Notes under the pieces: model-generated | What the model saw: the letters and a program-made list of their open reading frames with translations, nothing else | Databases searched by the model: none | What the model was told of the DNA's origin: nothing | Shown here: one piece after another, positions 55,139-64,000 of the stretch | Layout: each line of letters opens with the position of its first letter | Position numbering within the stretch: position 1 is the stretch's first letter | Translations under genes and position numbers: made by a program | NCBI GenBank assembly: GCA_947184155.2 | Contig: CAMXCT020001724.1 | Coordinates: 613,217-677,216, forward strand | Origin: Cladocopium goreaui | Lineage: Eukaryota; Sar; Dinophyceae; Suessiales; Symbiodiniaceae | Direction: 5' to 3' | DNA: 64,000 nucleotides

Positions 55139-58100
55139 GCAACCGGATTTGTCTGTGACGACATTCTCAATGCTTTTAAACCGTTGAGATTTCTTCTCAT
55201 TCTTGGCTTCCCTTTTGTCTCTGTGCGGACCGGGTCTGTTCTTTGATGGGAGGGCAACTGGTTAGTGTTGCCATACTCGTCACCATATCTGAAGATTGTT
55301 CTTCCTGTCCAGAAGTCCTTTGTCTGAATCTTTTGATCCACTGTCATGTCATCCTCAACAATAGCTGAACTTTCATCTGACATATGCATGTTGAGAACCG
55401 GGAGACCTCTAAATTCAACGTTTTTGTCGAACATTGTAACCCGTTCTGAATGTAAAGACTTGACAAACTCCCCCCCCTCATCGCCAGGCTCGAACAACTT
55501 CTTCCGTGGCTGGAGATGATACCTTGTCCAAGTTTTGTTGAAGGGGTCATGTTGCCAAAAATCATTTGTTCGATGTTGTGTACGTGACGCAGCAGCCGCT
55601 TGAGAATCAAAAACATGTGCAAAAGGATGAGCTTTTCGTGTAACATTGTTAAACTCCACGTGTTGACAACCGAAATATCGATCATAGGGTTCGGGGTCAC
55701 CAATGTTGACTGCTCGTTTGATACTTGCCCATGCTTTGTCCATGTTCTCAGTGGGACCTGCGAGTTTGAAATCATCCACGTAAACAACCAACATGCAATT
55801 GTATTCAGCATGATAGAAAATACTTTGCCATACATCAGGAAGAATTTGTTTCCAACCTTCTTTTCCGATTCTGCTGTTGAGATGGTTTTCCCAAATACCA
55901 CCGCTGTCTGGATGCCCGTATAAAGCTAATACCAATGGAACCATGGGTTGCCAGAATTGCTTTTCCCAGTGTTCTAGCCATCTGTTCCGTGGCAATGATA
56001 GCCATGTGGGCACCCCAGTGAAGAGGGCCTGGATGTAAGCTTGGATGGCATCTGCCTGTGCTTTTGAAAATCCGGGCTGAGAACCAAACGCGTCAAGAAG
56101 CTTTGCAGCTTCCATCGAAGCAGGACTGCTACCTAACTCGGCAAACAACGCGTGGTCAGAATCCTGGTCGCGGACATTGTTACCCTGGAAGACAGTACGA
56201 CCCTTGAATTTCCTACGAGGGTCATCGGCTGGAAGCTCTGATCCCTTTTCGTAGCAGGCTTCAAAAATCCGACCTAGATGTACAGTTTCTCCATTTTTGC
56301 GGGCTTCTTCAACAATGCTTCTACATTCCTTAACCCTGGATTCATCCCAAACTCCTTTGGTTCTGAGGTTCTCCCATTCCTTATCTAAGGCAGCTTTTGC
56401 TTTGGGATTTCTCCTAACCTCATCTTTGGGAACCAAACGTGCAACAGCAGAAAACAATTCAAGTGCCACTTTGAATTCCAACTCTGCGATCTTGTTCTTG
56501 ATCATCTCTCTCAATTCCGGGCGATGCAGTTCAGCTTTTGCTGGAACCGCTTTCGGCATTGCAGGGACGCAAAACTTCGGTCTATCCTTTGGAATGACCT
56601 CCCATTTTGACACAGTAGGCTCACCTGAGGGGCTAGGGTTTACCCGAAGCTTTCTTGCAGTTGCAACTGCACCTTTCTTCTTCTTCGGACCCTTTGATGC
56701 TGAGCTTGACGCAGCACCGCCGCTGCCAACAGCCATCTTTTCAGCCTCCTCCTCAACGAGCTTTTGCCTATCCTTTGGACTAAGCATTTTCCAAAAATCC
56801 GATGGGATCGACTCAGGGCGTTTTGACCCTTTGTACGTTTTCACAAGGCGTGTACCGTCCCAATGATATCCATCCGGGATTGGTGTTCCAGTTGGAGTGT
56901 ACTTGATATCAGGAAAAATTGTTTCCTCAGCCGCCCTTTCATCACTGGCAAGTGCGTCAAGCACTGCCTCCGTTGACTTGTCAATTGCTTCTTCACTTGC
57001 TTCTGCATGTTCCTCTGTTTGCAGTTCAGATTGAAACGGAATCGGACGAGGATCAGCAATGACATTGTCAGCAAGACGGTCCGGCTTGGGCTCTTTGGCC
57101 TCTTTCAATGCACGGAGTGGGAAGACAAAACCTCCCGCGATGAGCTCAACACGTCGTGCTCGCTGCACTGCGATGCTGCCTGTTTCTGCATGATAGTCCA
57201 ATGCTTCTAACTTGGCAACAAGATACTCACCCTTCCATGCAAAACCAGGTTGAATATGGTATCCCAAAAAGATTCCATCATTTGCGGTTGGTGATGTCTT
57301 TCCAGATGTGTTGTCAACCCTTTTTGGATTGTTCCAAAACAGTATCTTTGCACCGAAAGGAATCAACTGACCTGGAAAATCTTCTTCGAATCGGAGTTTC
57401 CATGGGGCATCATCACCGTTGAGCTGTGGCGTGGCATTCACTGCCATGGAGAAATGCTGCATAGCCATTGGCCAATACTGCAATGGAAGACCGGACTGCA
57501 CAAGGTTTGTGCGTGTGCCTTCAAGCATGTGCCTGATCTCCCTCTCCACAAACGACTTTGAACTGTCCACGTACTCTGTTGACGTTTGATGTCTGTACCC
57601 CAACTCTGAAATTGTAGCAATAAGTTCTCGTGAATTGTCAGTGTAAACTGCCCCAACTTCATCCTTGTGAGATAAGAAGTGGTTGAAAGCGTTGACACAT
57701 GACTCACTCGATTTGGTCTGACTTGGATAAACGTGCCTGAACTGAGTGTGGATGTCCTTCATCACCAATGCCACTGTTTCACCTTTGACGCCTTCTTCCA
57801 CATTGGATTTGATTACAGTGTGGTCAGCGACGATGTGATCCCCAAAACTTTTGGTTTCCAGTCTTTTCTGTCCCCCTTTCTTCTTTGCGGGTGGCGCCAT
57901 CATGCGCGCCTTCTGACAGATCTTGCAAAATGGATTCTTGGGGTAATGGCAAAATTGGTGAGATTTGCTGCATGCCTCTTGCTCAAGGTCGGATGCCTTT
58001 CTAGACCTGATGTAATCGGTTTCACTATCATGAGCTACTCCCTCATCCACACCTTCTTCATCGGCACCTTCTGCTTTTGCAGCAACCATTGCAAAAAGAC

Positions 58101-61100
58101 GTAACAAATCACAATCTTTCTTGAACTGTCCACTGTTCAAAACACGACAAGAGCTATCAATAACCGGCACACGGCCGTCTACGTTGAGCTCGATGACTCC
58201 CATATCCGGACGAATGAAGTAAGGCCTACCATCAGCCGGCCAAACAAAGCTGTATCCCTGTTCCATACATCTTACCCCGACCGAAAGAACAGCAGGAGTT
58301 TCCTCAAGAATGTATGGTGAGAACGGCTGGTGCAGGGCATCGACCTTTACGTCGGCCACCTCATCCGCACGTGTCGAACCGTTGGCTGTTGCAAGACTGA
58401 TTGGAGTGTCACTGACACGGCGATTTGTTGCCTTTGCAGTCTTCAACATGCCTTCACTGATCAGGTCCTGTTCACTACCGGTATCAACCAACCAAACACA
58501 TCCGTCTTTTGAAGCAGGAGTGGCAACAGTTGGCAAATGAGTGTTACTGAGTTTGTTCTTTGGACCGATCAGAGCTCTGCAGTGGTTACATGAGACTCCA
58601 CCTTCTGGGTCATTGCATCGGAAACGGCATTTGGGCTGCACATCGTTGCCGAAGAGCTTCACAAGTTCCTGCAACTGTCTGGCCGAAACCTGAGCACGGT
58701 GAGCAGTGAGTTTTGCCGGCTTTGGCACTGACTCTGAATCGGGGAACGTCTTCTCATAGATTCGGGGTTTGTGCACTACCTTTCTCTGTTCGCCTGTTGC
58801 TGGTACTTTGATGTATTCCACTTTTGATGAAAATACAACAGCTCTATGGCATTGTTCTTTCATGGCCTTTGTAGCCTTTGGCAACCCTTTTCCCTTTGCT
58901 ATGCATGCATACCTTTGAGTAATGCATGGCGCAGCTTTTGCACTGGCCTTCTTCTTTGGTGCAGGGCTATTAGTGCGCTTTGGATCCTTTGTGGGTGCAG
59001 CTGCAACTTCATGTTTGTAGAAACATTTGTCACCACGACGACATTTGCCCTGTTGGAAGTAAGTGCATGGGATTTTGGCCATCTCTTCCCTTGACTTTCT
59101 GTTAGGGGAACCACTTCTGCTACCGCCTTTGCCCTTACCCTTCTTTTTGGGAGTGCCAGATCTTGAGGAATCCTTGACATGCTTGTAGGGACAGTCTTTA
59201 CCCTTTTCGCACTTGCCATCCCTGAACTTGTAACATATCTTATCCCCTTTTCCACTCTGGCTTCGACCACGGGATCGACCTCGATCACCTTTTCCTTTGC
59301 CGCGATCTTTGCCCCCCTGAGCGGGTGCAGCGGGCTGAGGCTTTTCGGTCTGTTTGTTCTTTTCAACGATTCTGTTTCTGTTTGAACGGAGTCTTTCTCT
59401 ATCCAAAAGATCACGAATGTTTCTCAATAAGAATGCATAAGACTTCTGTTCCGACTTTTCAGGAGCTCTGTCGAATGCTTCAATGTCATACTTCATCAAT
59501 TGGCATTTTCGGATTTGTCTAAGTAGGATGTCTCTGAGAACCAAATCATCTGGTGGGGTTTCCATGCCGGCAATTGTGGCGTCCCATCGGTTCAGAAACC
59601 TTCTAAGGTCCTCCACGGATTCTCCAGTGCGAACGACTCCAAGTAGGTCCTCCACGCGATAGAGACTGCCAGCTTCCTCAGACGTCCTGAAGTAGTCTTC
59701 AAACATCAAAAGGACTCTCCTACCTCTAACTTGGATCCCTTTCTTTGACTTCTCATCTTTGAAGTTGTGGATCTTTGTTGCTAAATCACCTTTGGCCGAG
59801 CGAGTTAACGCTGCCGACAACTTGGTATCAAGTGTGATGAATTTCCCAGGTTCCTGCAGCTTTTCCTCCAACTTTTCCCTAGGAGTTTTGTTGTCAAAGA
59901 CTTCATTGAGCCAAAGCCAAGCCTTATCGGGTTTGTCGGAGCACGACTTGACTTCATCTCTGACATGATTACGCCAGTGACGATACGCTTCCGGGGCAGG
60001 CATGTCGTTCAGTTTGATAGTCTCTGCCTCTTTTGTTCGGGGCTTTTCACCATCTGAATCCTTTGAAGTCAGTCTAGTGATGAGATCTAGCAATTGTTGA
60101 CCTGAAAGACCTAAGCCTGCATCAGCAGCTTTCTTGCCGGTGTCGCTTGCTATTGCTGTAGGACTGGGCACACTTTGTTCTTGGTTTGCATCATCATCGT
60201 TTTGTCTTTGAACTGGCAATGGTGGCAGTTTTGGAGGTGCTGCTGATCCGGCAGGGGTTGTTGAGAATAAGTTGCTCAATCTTTCTTTAGCGTCCACGGC
60301 TAAGCTGCTCATACCAGTGTTTGGCATGGGTTCTGCTCCAGCCTTGGTACCGACCGCTGATTTTTGGGTCAAGTACAAATCGACATTGTTCCCGCCTTGT
60401 GCATCATCAACTTCGACGGCTCTGTCGACCTTGATTTCAGGGGCGCTGTACTTGTTGAGCTTCTCCATCAAATCCTCCACTTGTCCCTGCAGTTGATAGT
60501 TGAGTTCAGCAGCTTGGTTTTCCTGCCTACTGCATTCCTCTCTAATCTCCTGGATTACAGCTTGTTCCTCCTTCTTGAAACCTTCCATGCCATTCTTTGC
60601 ATACTCCACTGTTTCGTCCACGATTCGTTTACAGTCTGCCTCGAGGCTACCTCTGAGTTCAGAAAACCTTTGTTCGTACTGGGCTGTAACATGGGCTACC
60701 TTTTGGTTTGCTCTTTGCTCAGCTTCCAGTGCAACTGCATTTGCAGCGTTTTTCAGCTTTGCGTTTGCATCGCTAAGTTCCTGTCTCAGTTTTGCGACCT
60801 CATGCTCAGTTGCCGTTTGGGACATTGAATACTCTGACACTAGGTGTTCATGTCTACGATCAGCTTCTGCACGTTGATGGGCAATTTCACTAAGGCAAAT
60901 TCCCTCAAACTCTTGGTACAGTTGCTGGACCTTTTGTTCCATGAGATGTGTGTGTCTCTCTTCTGCCTCTCGTCTGAAAGCGTCAATGTTACCTTCATTA
61001 ATGTAGGTAAGATTGTTCTGCACGAACTGAAAATATGCCTGGACGGGCTGTGTGAAGAAACCTTCATCTACCGACATGGGCGTGGGAGTTGCCCCAGCCG

Positions 61101-61194
61101 TCGCAGGCTGAGATCCAGTTGATGCAGTCGCCATTGTTCCTGATGCAGGTACGGGAGCACCACCACCACCTGTAGCATCATGTGATTTGTCCAT
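55135..61194 (-). CDS. Retrotransposon ORF1: Gag, protease, integrase, reverse transcriptase
   Basis: 2,019 codons, starting in the strong context GCCATGG 26 bases after the 5' LTR. Residues 70-250 form a long coiled coil. 395-610 is a copia-type Gag region. Two CCCH fingers (C654-x7-C662-x5-C668-x3-H672 and C710-x7-C718-x5-C724-x3-H728) replace the usual CCHC knuckle. C856, C860, C869 and C872 form a further cluster. The aspartic protease has VDTGS (D904). Integrase spans 1070-1350, with H1079, H1083, C1090, C1093 and the triad D1124, D1186, E1217. Reverse transcriptase spans 1590-1850, with D1715 in DAIQAYIQA and YVDD at 1805-1808. The last ~30 residues are probably out of frame: the true continuation lies in the ORF2 frame, which is open back to 55,261. 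Confidence 0.95.
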   Translation of the reverse strand: MDKSHDATGGGGAPVPASGTMATASTGSQPATAGATPTPMSVDEGFFTQPVQAYFQFVQNNLTYINEGNIDAFRREAEERHTHLMEQKVQQLYQEFEGICLSEIAHQRAEADRRHEHLVSEYSMSQTATEHEVAKLRQELSDANAKLKNAANAVALEAEQRANQKVAHVTAQYEQRFSELRGSLEADCKRIVDETVEYAKNGMEGFKKEEQAVIQEIREECSRQENQAAELNYQLQGQVEDLMEKLNKYSAPEIKVDRAVEVDDAQGGNNVDLYLTQKSAVGTKAGAEPMPNTGMSSLAVDAKERLSNLFSTTPAGSAAPPKLPPLPVQRQNDDDANQEQSVPSPTAIASDTGKKAADAGLGLSGQQLLDLITRLTSKDSDGEKPRTKEAETIKLNDMPAPEAYRHWRNHVRDEVKSCSDKPDKAWLWLNEVFDNKTPREKLEEKLQEPGKFITLDTKLSAALTRSAKGDLATKIHNFKDEKSKKGIQVRGRRVLLMFEDYFRTSEEAGSLYRVEDLLGVVRTGESVEDLRRFLNRWDATIAGMETPPDDLVLRDILLRQIRKCQLMKYDIEAFDRAPEKSEQKSYAFLLRNIRDLLDRERLRSNRNRIVEKNKQTEKPQPAAPAQGGKDRGKGKGDRGRSRGRSQSGKGDKICYKFRDGKCEKGKDCPYKHVKDSSRSGTPKKKGKGKGGSRSGSPNRKSREEMAKIPCTYFQQGKCRRGDKCFYKHEVAAAPTKDPKRTNSPAPKKKASAKAAPCITQRYACIAKGKGLPKATKAMKEQCHRAVVFSSKVEYIKVPATGEQRKVVHKPRIYEKTFPDSESVPKPAKLTAHRAQVSARQLQELVKLFGNDVQPKCRFRCNDPEGGVSCNHCRALIGPKNKLSNTHLPTVATPASKDGCVWLVDTGSEQDLISEGMLKTAKATNRRVSDTPISLATANGSTRADEVADVKVDALHQPFSPYILEETPAVLSVGVRCMEQGYSFVWPADGRPYFIRPDMGVIELNVDGRVPVIDSSCRVLNSGQFKKDCDLLRLFAMVAAKAEGADEEGVDEGVAHDSETDYIRSRKASDLEQEACSKSHQFCHYPKNPFCKICQKARMMAPPAKKKGGQKRLETKSFGDHIVADHTVIKSNVEEGVKGETVALVMKDIHTQFRHVYPSQTKSSESCVNAFNHFLSHKDEVGAVYTDNSRELIATISELGYRHQTSTEYVDSSKSFVEREIRHMLEGTRTNLVQSGLPLQYWPMAMQHFSMAVNATPQLNGDDAPWKLRFEEDFPGQLIPFGAKILFWNNPKRVDNTSGKTSPTANDGIFLGYHIQPGFAWKGEYLVAKLEALDYHAETGSIAVQRARRVELIAGGFVFPLRALKEAKEPKPDRLADNVIADPRPIPFQSELQTEEHAEASEEAIDKSTEAVLDALASDERAAEETIFPDIKYTPTGTPIPDGYHWDGTRLVKTYKGSKRPESIPSDFWKMLSPKDRQKLVEEEAEKMAVGSGGAASSSASKGPKKKKGAVATARKLRVNPSPSGEPTVSKWEVIPKDRPKFCVPAMPKAVPAKAELHRPELREMIKNKIAELEFKVALELFSAVARLVPKDEVRRNPKAKAALDKEWENLRTKGVWDESRVKECRSIVEEARKNGETVHLGRIFEACYEKGSELPADDPRRKFKGRTVFQGNNVRDQDSDHALFAELGSSPASMEAAKLLDAFGSQPGFSKAQADAIQAYIQALFTGVPTWLSLPRNRWLEHWEKQFWQPMVPLVLALYGHPDSGGIWENHLNSRIGKEGWKQILPDVWQSIFYHAEYNCMLVVYVDDFKLAGPTENMDKAWASIKRAVNIGDPEPYDRYFGCQHVEFNNVTRKAHPFAHVFDSQAAAASRTQHRTNDFWQHDPFNKTWTRYHLQPRKKLFEPGDEGGEFVKSLHSERVTMFDKNVEFRGLPVLNMHMSDESSAIVEDDMTVDQKIQTKDFWTGRTIFRYGDEYGNTNQLPSHQRTDPVRTETKGKPRMRRNLNGLKALRMSSQTNPVA

Positions 61195-61204
61195 GGCTTT
61201 AGAG

Positions 61205-61220
61205 ACTACGGCTGATAACC
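61205..61220 (-). other. Primer-binding-site candidate
   Basis: Directly after the 5' LTR the element sense strand reads GGTTATCAGCCGTAGT. Its complement ends CGGCTGATAACC, which looks like a tRNA anticodon stem and 7-nt loop (CTGATAA) rather than an acceptor end with CCA. The copia element of Drosophila is primed in this way by a half-tRNA. A looser alternative is the TGGTATCAGAG sequence complementary to initiator tRNA 3' ends, sharing ATCAG. Confidence 0.5.
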
Positions 61221-61391
61221 TGTATTTTCAGGTTTCAGCGGGGTAAACTATGTTATACCCAAGTAGACTGATAAACCTAAATAACAATGGGCAAAACCGT
61301 TAAGCACCTGCGACTCACTCCTTTTTCCTGAGCCGCAACAGCTGTCAGATATATCTATTATACATGGGTTTTATGGTGGAGTGCAAATACA
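61221..61391 (-). repeat. 5' LTR (171 bp)
   Basis: Identical to the LTR at 48818-48988. In element sense transcription would start here and run toward lower coordinates. Short for a copia LTR. Confidence 0.97.
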
Positions 61392-61396
61392 GTGGT

Positions 61397-62297
61397 TAGT
61401 AAGTGCATGGGAAGTGGATAGTAAGCATGGTTAGAAAGTGGCATGAGTTTTCCCACTTTGAAATGGAACACCACCACAAAACAGAAACATATAAGCATCT
61501 CCAAGCAGTCAGTCAGGACAGCATCTGGCATTGATGAGGTTTACCCTGCGGCAATCAAACATGGCTTGCTGGGAACTCACCCATTTGTTCGATGAGTTTC
61601 CCATGAACACCTCCATTTACAGGGGATGTTCCATTGCCATCTTTGATTACCAGAGTCCCAGACACCGCTATCGAAGTGGTTCTATCCCAATTCTGAATCA
61701 TCAATCCCATTCCCGCACTGGGCCGCAAATTTAATCAATAAACCACCATCCAACGACCTTATGAATTAAATGGCAGAAAGACATCACGAAAATCATATTA
61801 TGATGTCACCATCCCCCAACCCGCCAAAATGAATCATGTTGAATACATCGTCAACACATTCCCTCAGAAACATCACCAAATTTCCCCTATCTCTAGAAGA
61901 TACCAAAAAAAAAGAATTTGTCAAAAAACATGTGACAAGCCCATCCCCCTCTACCCCCCAAACAGATTCATATTCTATAAATCTTGAACCAAAATCACCC
62001 AAAACATTCTTGACCGAACAGGTTCATCTGCAATAAATCCTCCCTCAATTTAAGATAGCCTTCATGCTTGCGGACATCAAACGGTAGAAAGTGGCGTAGA
62101 AACCAACTCATTTTTTAAGGGTACATACCATTCATCTAAGTGGCCTATAATATGATTCAGTACTCCCCCACTTCCTAACCACTGTATCTAACTCATGCCA
62201 TGTTGGAAATCCCAGCATATCTTCCACTCAACGCTTACATCTATCACAAAAATCCCTGAAACCTCCATGAACTCCCCATTTGTCTTGGGTCAACCAC
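61397..62297. other. Intron flank of the retroelement
   Basis: No exon seen. The first ~50 bp repeat AGTGG/TAGTAAG words also found left of the element (48785-48815), so the target was a small AGTGG-rich repeat. 61546-61665 has weak inverted ends (CAATCAAACATGGC / GCCATCTTTGATTACCAG) related to foldback family A. Confidence 0.4.
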
Positions 62298-62430
62298 CGG
62301 ACTTCGCTGTCCCCCGCACCTCTAAAGTGGACTTGGCCACGGCGCTGCTGAATTCTGAGGAGCTCTGGGCCAGGGCGTTGAGCTTCGTGGTCACTGTCTT
62401 GTTGACGTCCTGGAGCTTCTCCTCTAGGTC
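62298..62430 (-). CDS. Candidate exon, coiled coil
   Basis: 133 bp, minus strand, CAG acceptor (62431-62433), GT donor (GTCCG|GTGGTT). It encodes DLEEKLQDVNKTVTTKLNAL, then AQSSSEFSSAVAKSTLEVRG. The heptad pattern is clear. It continues in phase from 63607-63708. It is the last host exon before the intron carrying the retrotransposon. Confidence 0.55.
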
Positions 62431-62433
62431 CTG

Positions 62434-63606
62434 CGGGGTCGTTTTTCACCAACTGTTTTTTTTCCAGCAAATTTTCACCTGGGATGAGAAACCTGGGATT
62501 GAGAAACTTAAGGGATTTTTAGTAACACATCTGGGATCTTAGCCTGAGGTTTACTGAGAAGCTTGGTTGTTAAGCAACAAGTTTGGGATTTAAATTTGAA
62601 TGTTTCATTCAATCAAAAATCTTTGGGGAGCGCACCAAGAAAACATGGGTCAGTTTTGGATTCCAGCAGCAGCAAGTTCTGTCTTGGAAAAAAAATGCTA
62701 GGGACTTTTAGTAGCAGGTAGCAGCTAATGGTGGTCCAACCAACAACAACCGGGATTTCATCAGCAATCATGCGGCTTCTCCTGCAATTCCTGTGTTGGG
62801 ACATTCTGTTGCAGACGTACGGTGCTTTAACGAAAACATTTGGCATATAACAAACATACTCAGAGTTTCAAGTCCTTGGTGCCAAAAAAGGGTGATGTAA
62901 TCGGACAAAAACTGTAGATTTTGGCTTGACCAACAACAATGACTTCTTCGACGCATCCTGTGGCTCTGCTGATACAGCGGCCACACATCATGGTACAAAT
63001 GAAAAACATGGTAAATCAGTCACAAATCACACTTCATGCTGCTTTTATCTCCAATTTTTGGTATACCTGGTGGTCACATTAGCTGGTAAGATCCTACCCC
63101 TAAATAACAAGCACGCCCGCTTTTTGCAGTTTCCCTTGCTGCCATATGTTCACCCCTTCACCTTCAGACAAACCTCCACCTTAAATCCAACAGCAGCCCA
63201 TCAATCCAAAAACATTGCCCAATAAACCCGCATTCTTCGGTTTATGGGAATGGGTCCCAACCGTGTACCTCTGTTTTTCCGAAACAAAAAACACCAAATA
63301 ATTGGTGTTTGGATGCTCCTCCACCCTTGGACATTTCTGGGCGTGTTTGAAACTGGATCAAAACAGGATCTGCTCCCAAATGGCCATTTTAGAGTAAAAC
63401 ATAGTAAAACTCATCATTCACCATGCCATACCTTTTTAGACAAACTCTTCATTAAAAAATGTTGTAAACATGGTAAATCCGATAAAACACAATCCCCAAA
63501 AATCACCATAAAATACGCGCAATAACCCCCAAATGGTATATGTAGCACATATGTTTTGATCCATCTCCGTTTGTACAAACGCGGCTGCCGTGCCGCGGCT
63601 TGGCAC
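62434..63606. other. Intron, no exon called
   Basis: AT-rich with no supported exon or named repeat. Confidence 0.4.
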
Positions 63607-63708
63607 CTTCTTTCCCATGGTCTTCACCACCATCTGGGCGGCCTTCACGGCAGCGTTCACCTGGCCCACGGCGCCCGAGTAGAAGGGCACATACTCTGCG
63701 ATCGTGTC
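63607..63708 (-). CDS. Candidate exon, helical
   Basis: 102 bp phase-neutral, minus strand, CAG acceptor (63709-63711), GT donor (AGAAG|GTGCCA). It encodes DTIAEYVPFYSGAVGQVNAA then VKAAQMVVKTMGKK. Strong GC contrast with its flanks. Function unknown. Confidence 0.55.
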
Positions 63709-63711
63709 CTG

Positions 63712-64000
63712 GAGCAGTGGTGGGGCCGTGGTAGTTGTGGTTGGTGCTTTATAAACTTATGTCTACAGTATAATATAAAACTATATTGGTATTATCATGG
63801 GTGCTTGATTAATATGGGGCTAATATAGATCAACTTAGCAGTTCCGAACTGGGGCACCACCGTGGAAGTGGTATGTAACCCTTCCACGGCTAAACCGGAC
63901 GCAGCCACGGCAAAGAAACAAGGATAAATTCATGACTATTCATTATCATCCCAAATAGGGTGAACATCAAAAAAACTCTTTGAAACAACCTCGTTCGGTT
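63712..64000. other. Intron to window end
   Basis: AT-rich after 63730; a GC island at 63845-63910 has no clear frame. Confidence 0.35.

Larger units (their letters stand above)
48818..61391 (-). mobile_element. Complete Ty1/copia-type LTR retrotransposon with Tpt1-like cargo
   Basis: 12,574 bp bounded by two identical 171-bp LTRs and a 5-bp target duplication GTGGT (48813-48817 and 61392-61396). The domain order Gag, protease, integrase, reverse transcriptase, RNase H is the copia order; gypsy elements place integrase last. The element is over twice the usual copia length because about 1,700 codons follow RNase H. They include methyltransferase-like, SGNH-like and Tpt1/KptA-like domains. 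It sits in an intron of a minus-strand host gene in the same orientation. Identical LTRs imply recent insertion; the two frame breaks are the only signs of decay, if they are decay. Confidence 0.95.

Noticed and set aside
48818..61391. Ty3/gypsy element or retrovirus
   Set aside because: Integrase precedes reverse transcriptase, there is no chromodomain or envelope-like protein, and the 5-bp duplication and RNase H motifs fit copia.

Overview
This window looks like nuclear DNA of a dinoflagellate. Four lines of evidence support that. Coding sequence is broken into short GC-richer exons (about 40-180 bp) set in long AT-rich introns. Exon starts mostly follow AG|G. Exon ends use GC and GA donors as well as GT. 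The window also carries a very large Ty1/copia-type retrotransposon, whose CCCH zinc-finger Gag resembles elements of alveolates. I saw no bacterial operons, rRNA, tRNA or CRISPR. The taxon is an inference; no marker gene is present.

All coding signal I trust is on the minus strand. Reading from high to low coordinates I recognise three split genes. (1) About 63.7-39.4 kb: a multi-exon gene of unknown function, partly helical, with a possible zinc-finger exon at 41.5 kb. (2) About 34-23.7 kb: a calpain-family cysteine protease. Eight consecutive phase-compatible exons cover the catalytic His (PHAYGIL) and Asn (RNPWG) regions up to the end of the protease core, with candidate C2-like exons after them. 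The catalytic Cys exon was not found. (3) About 18.5-3.4 kb: scattered exons ending in a chain (6.7-4.4 kb) that encodes an ARM-like segment followed by a BTB/POZ domain. Splice sites were read by eye, so exon limits are provisional and some exons may belong to other transcripts.

The most striking object is a complete 12,574-bp LTR retrotransposon at 48,818-61,391, minus strand, inside an intron of gene 1 and in the same orientation. It has identical 171-bp LTRs (TG...CA, 7-bp terminal inverted repeats), a 5-bp target duplication GTGGT, a polypurine tract GAGGGGGG and a primer-binding-site candidate resembling a tRNA anticodon arm. Its proteins run Gag coiled coil, Gag, two CCCH fingers, aspartic protease (DTG), integrase, RT (YVDD), RNase H. 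After RNase H comes unusual cargo: a cytosine-methyltransferase-like domain, a possible SGNH-like domain, and a Tpt1/KptA RNA 2'-phosphotransferase-like domain, followed by a Pro/Ala-rich linker, a zinc ribbon and an unrecognised C-terminal region. The coding region is in three frames; one frame break falls just after the RT and another inside the Tpt1-like domain.

The rest is repeat-rich: foldback MITE-like families whose palindromic ends read CTGGT...ACCAG and so carry GT...AG on both strands (introner-like); an 890-bp giant hairpin at 20.6-21.5 kb; a 792-bp element with 35-bp TIRs, a 9-bp target duplication and three G-quadruplex-prone tracts at 18.65-19.44 kb; a 2.7-kb composite element containing 11-, 31- and 33-bp minisatellites; and many TA microsatellites.
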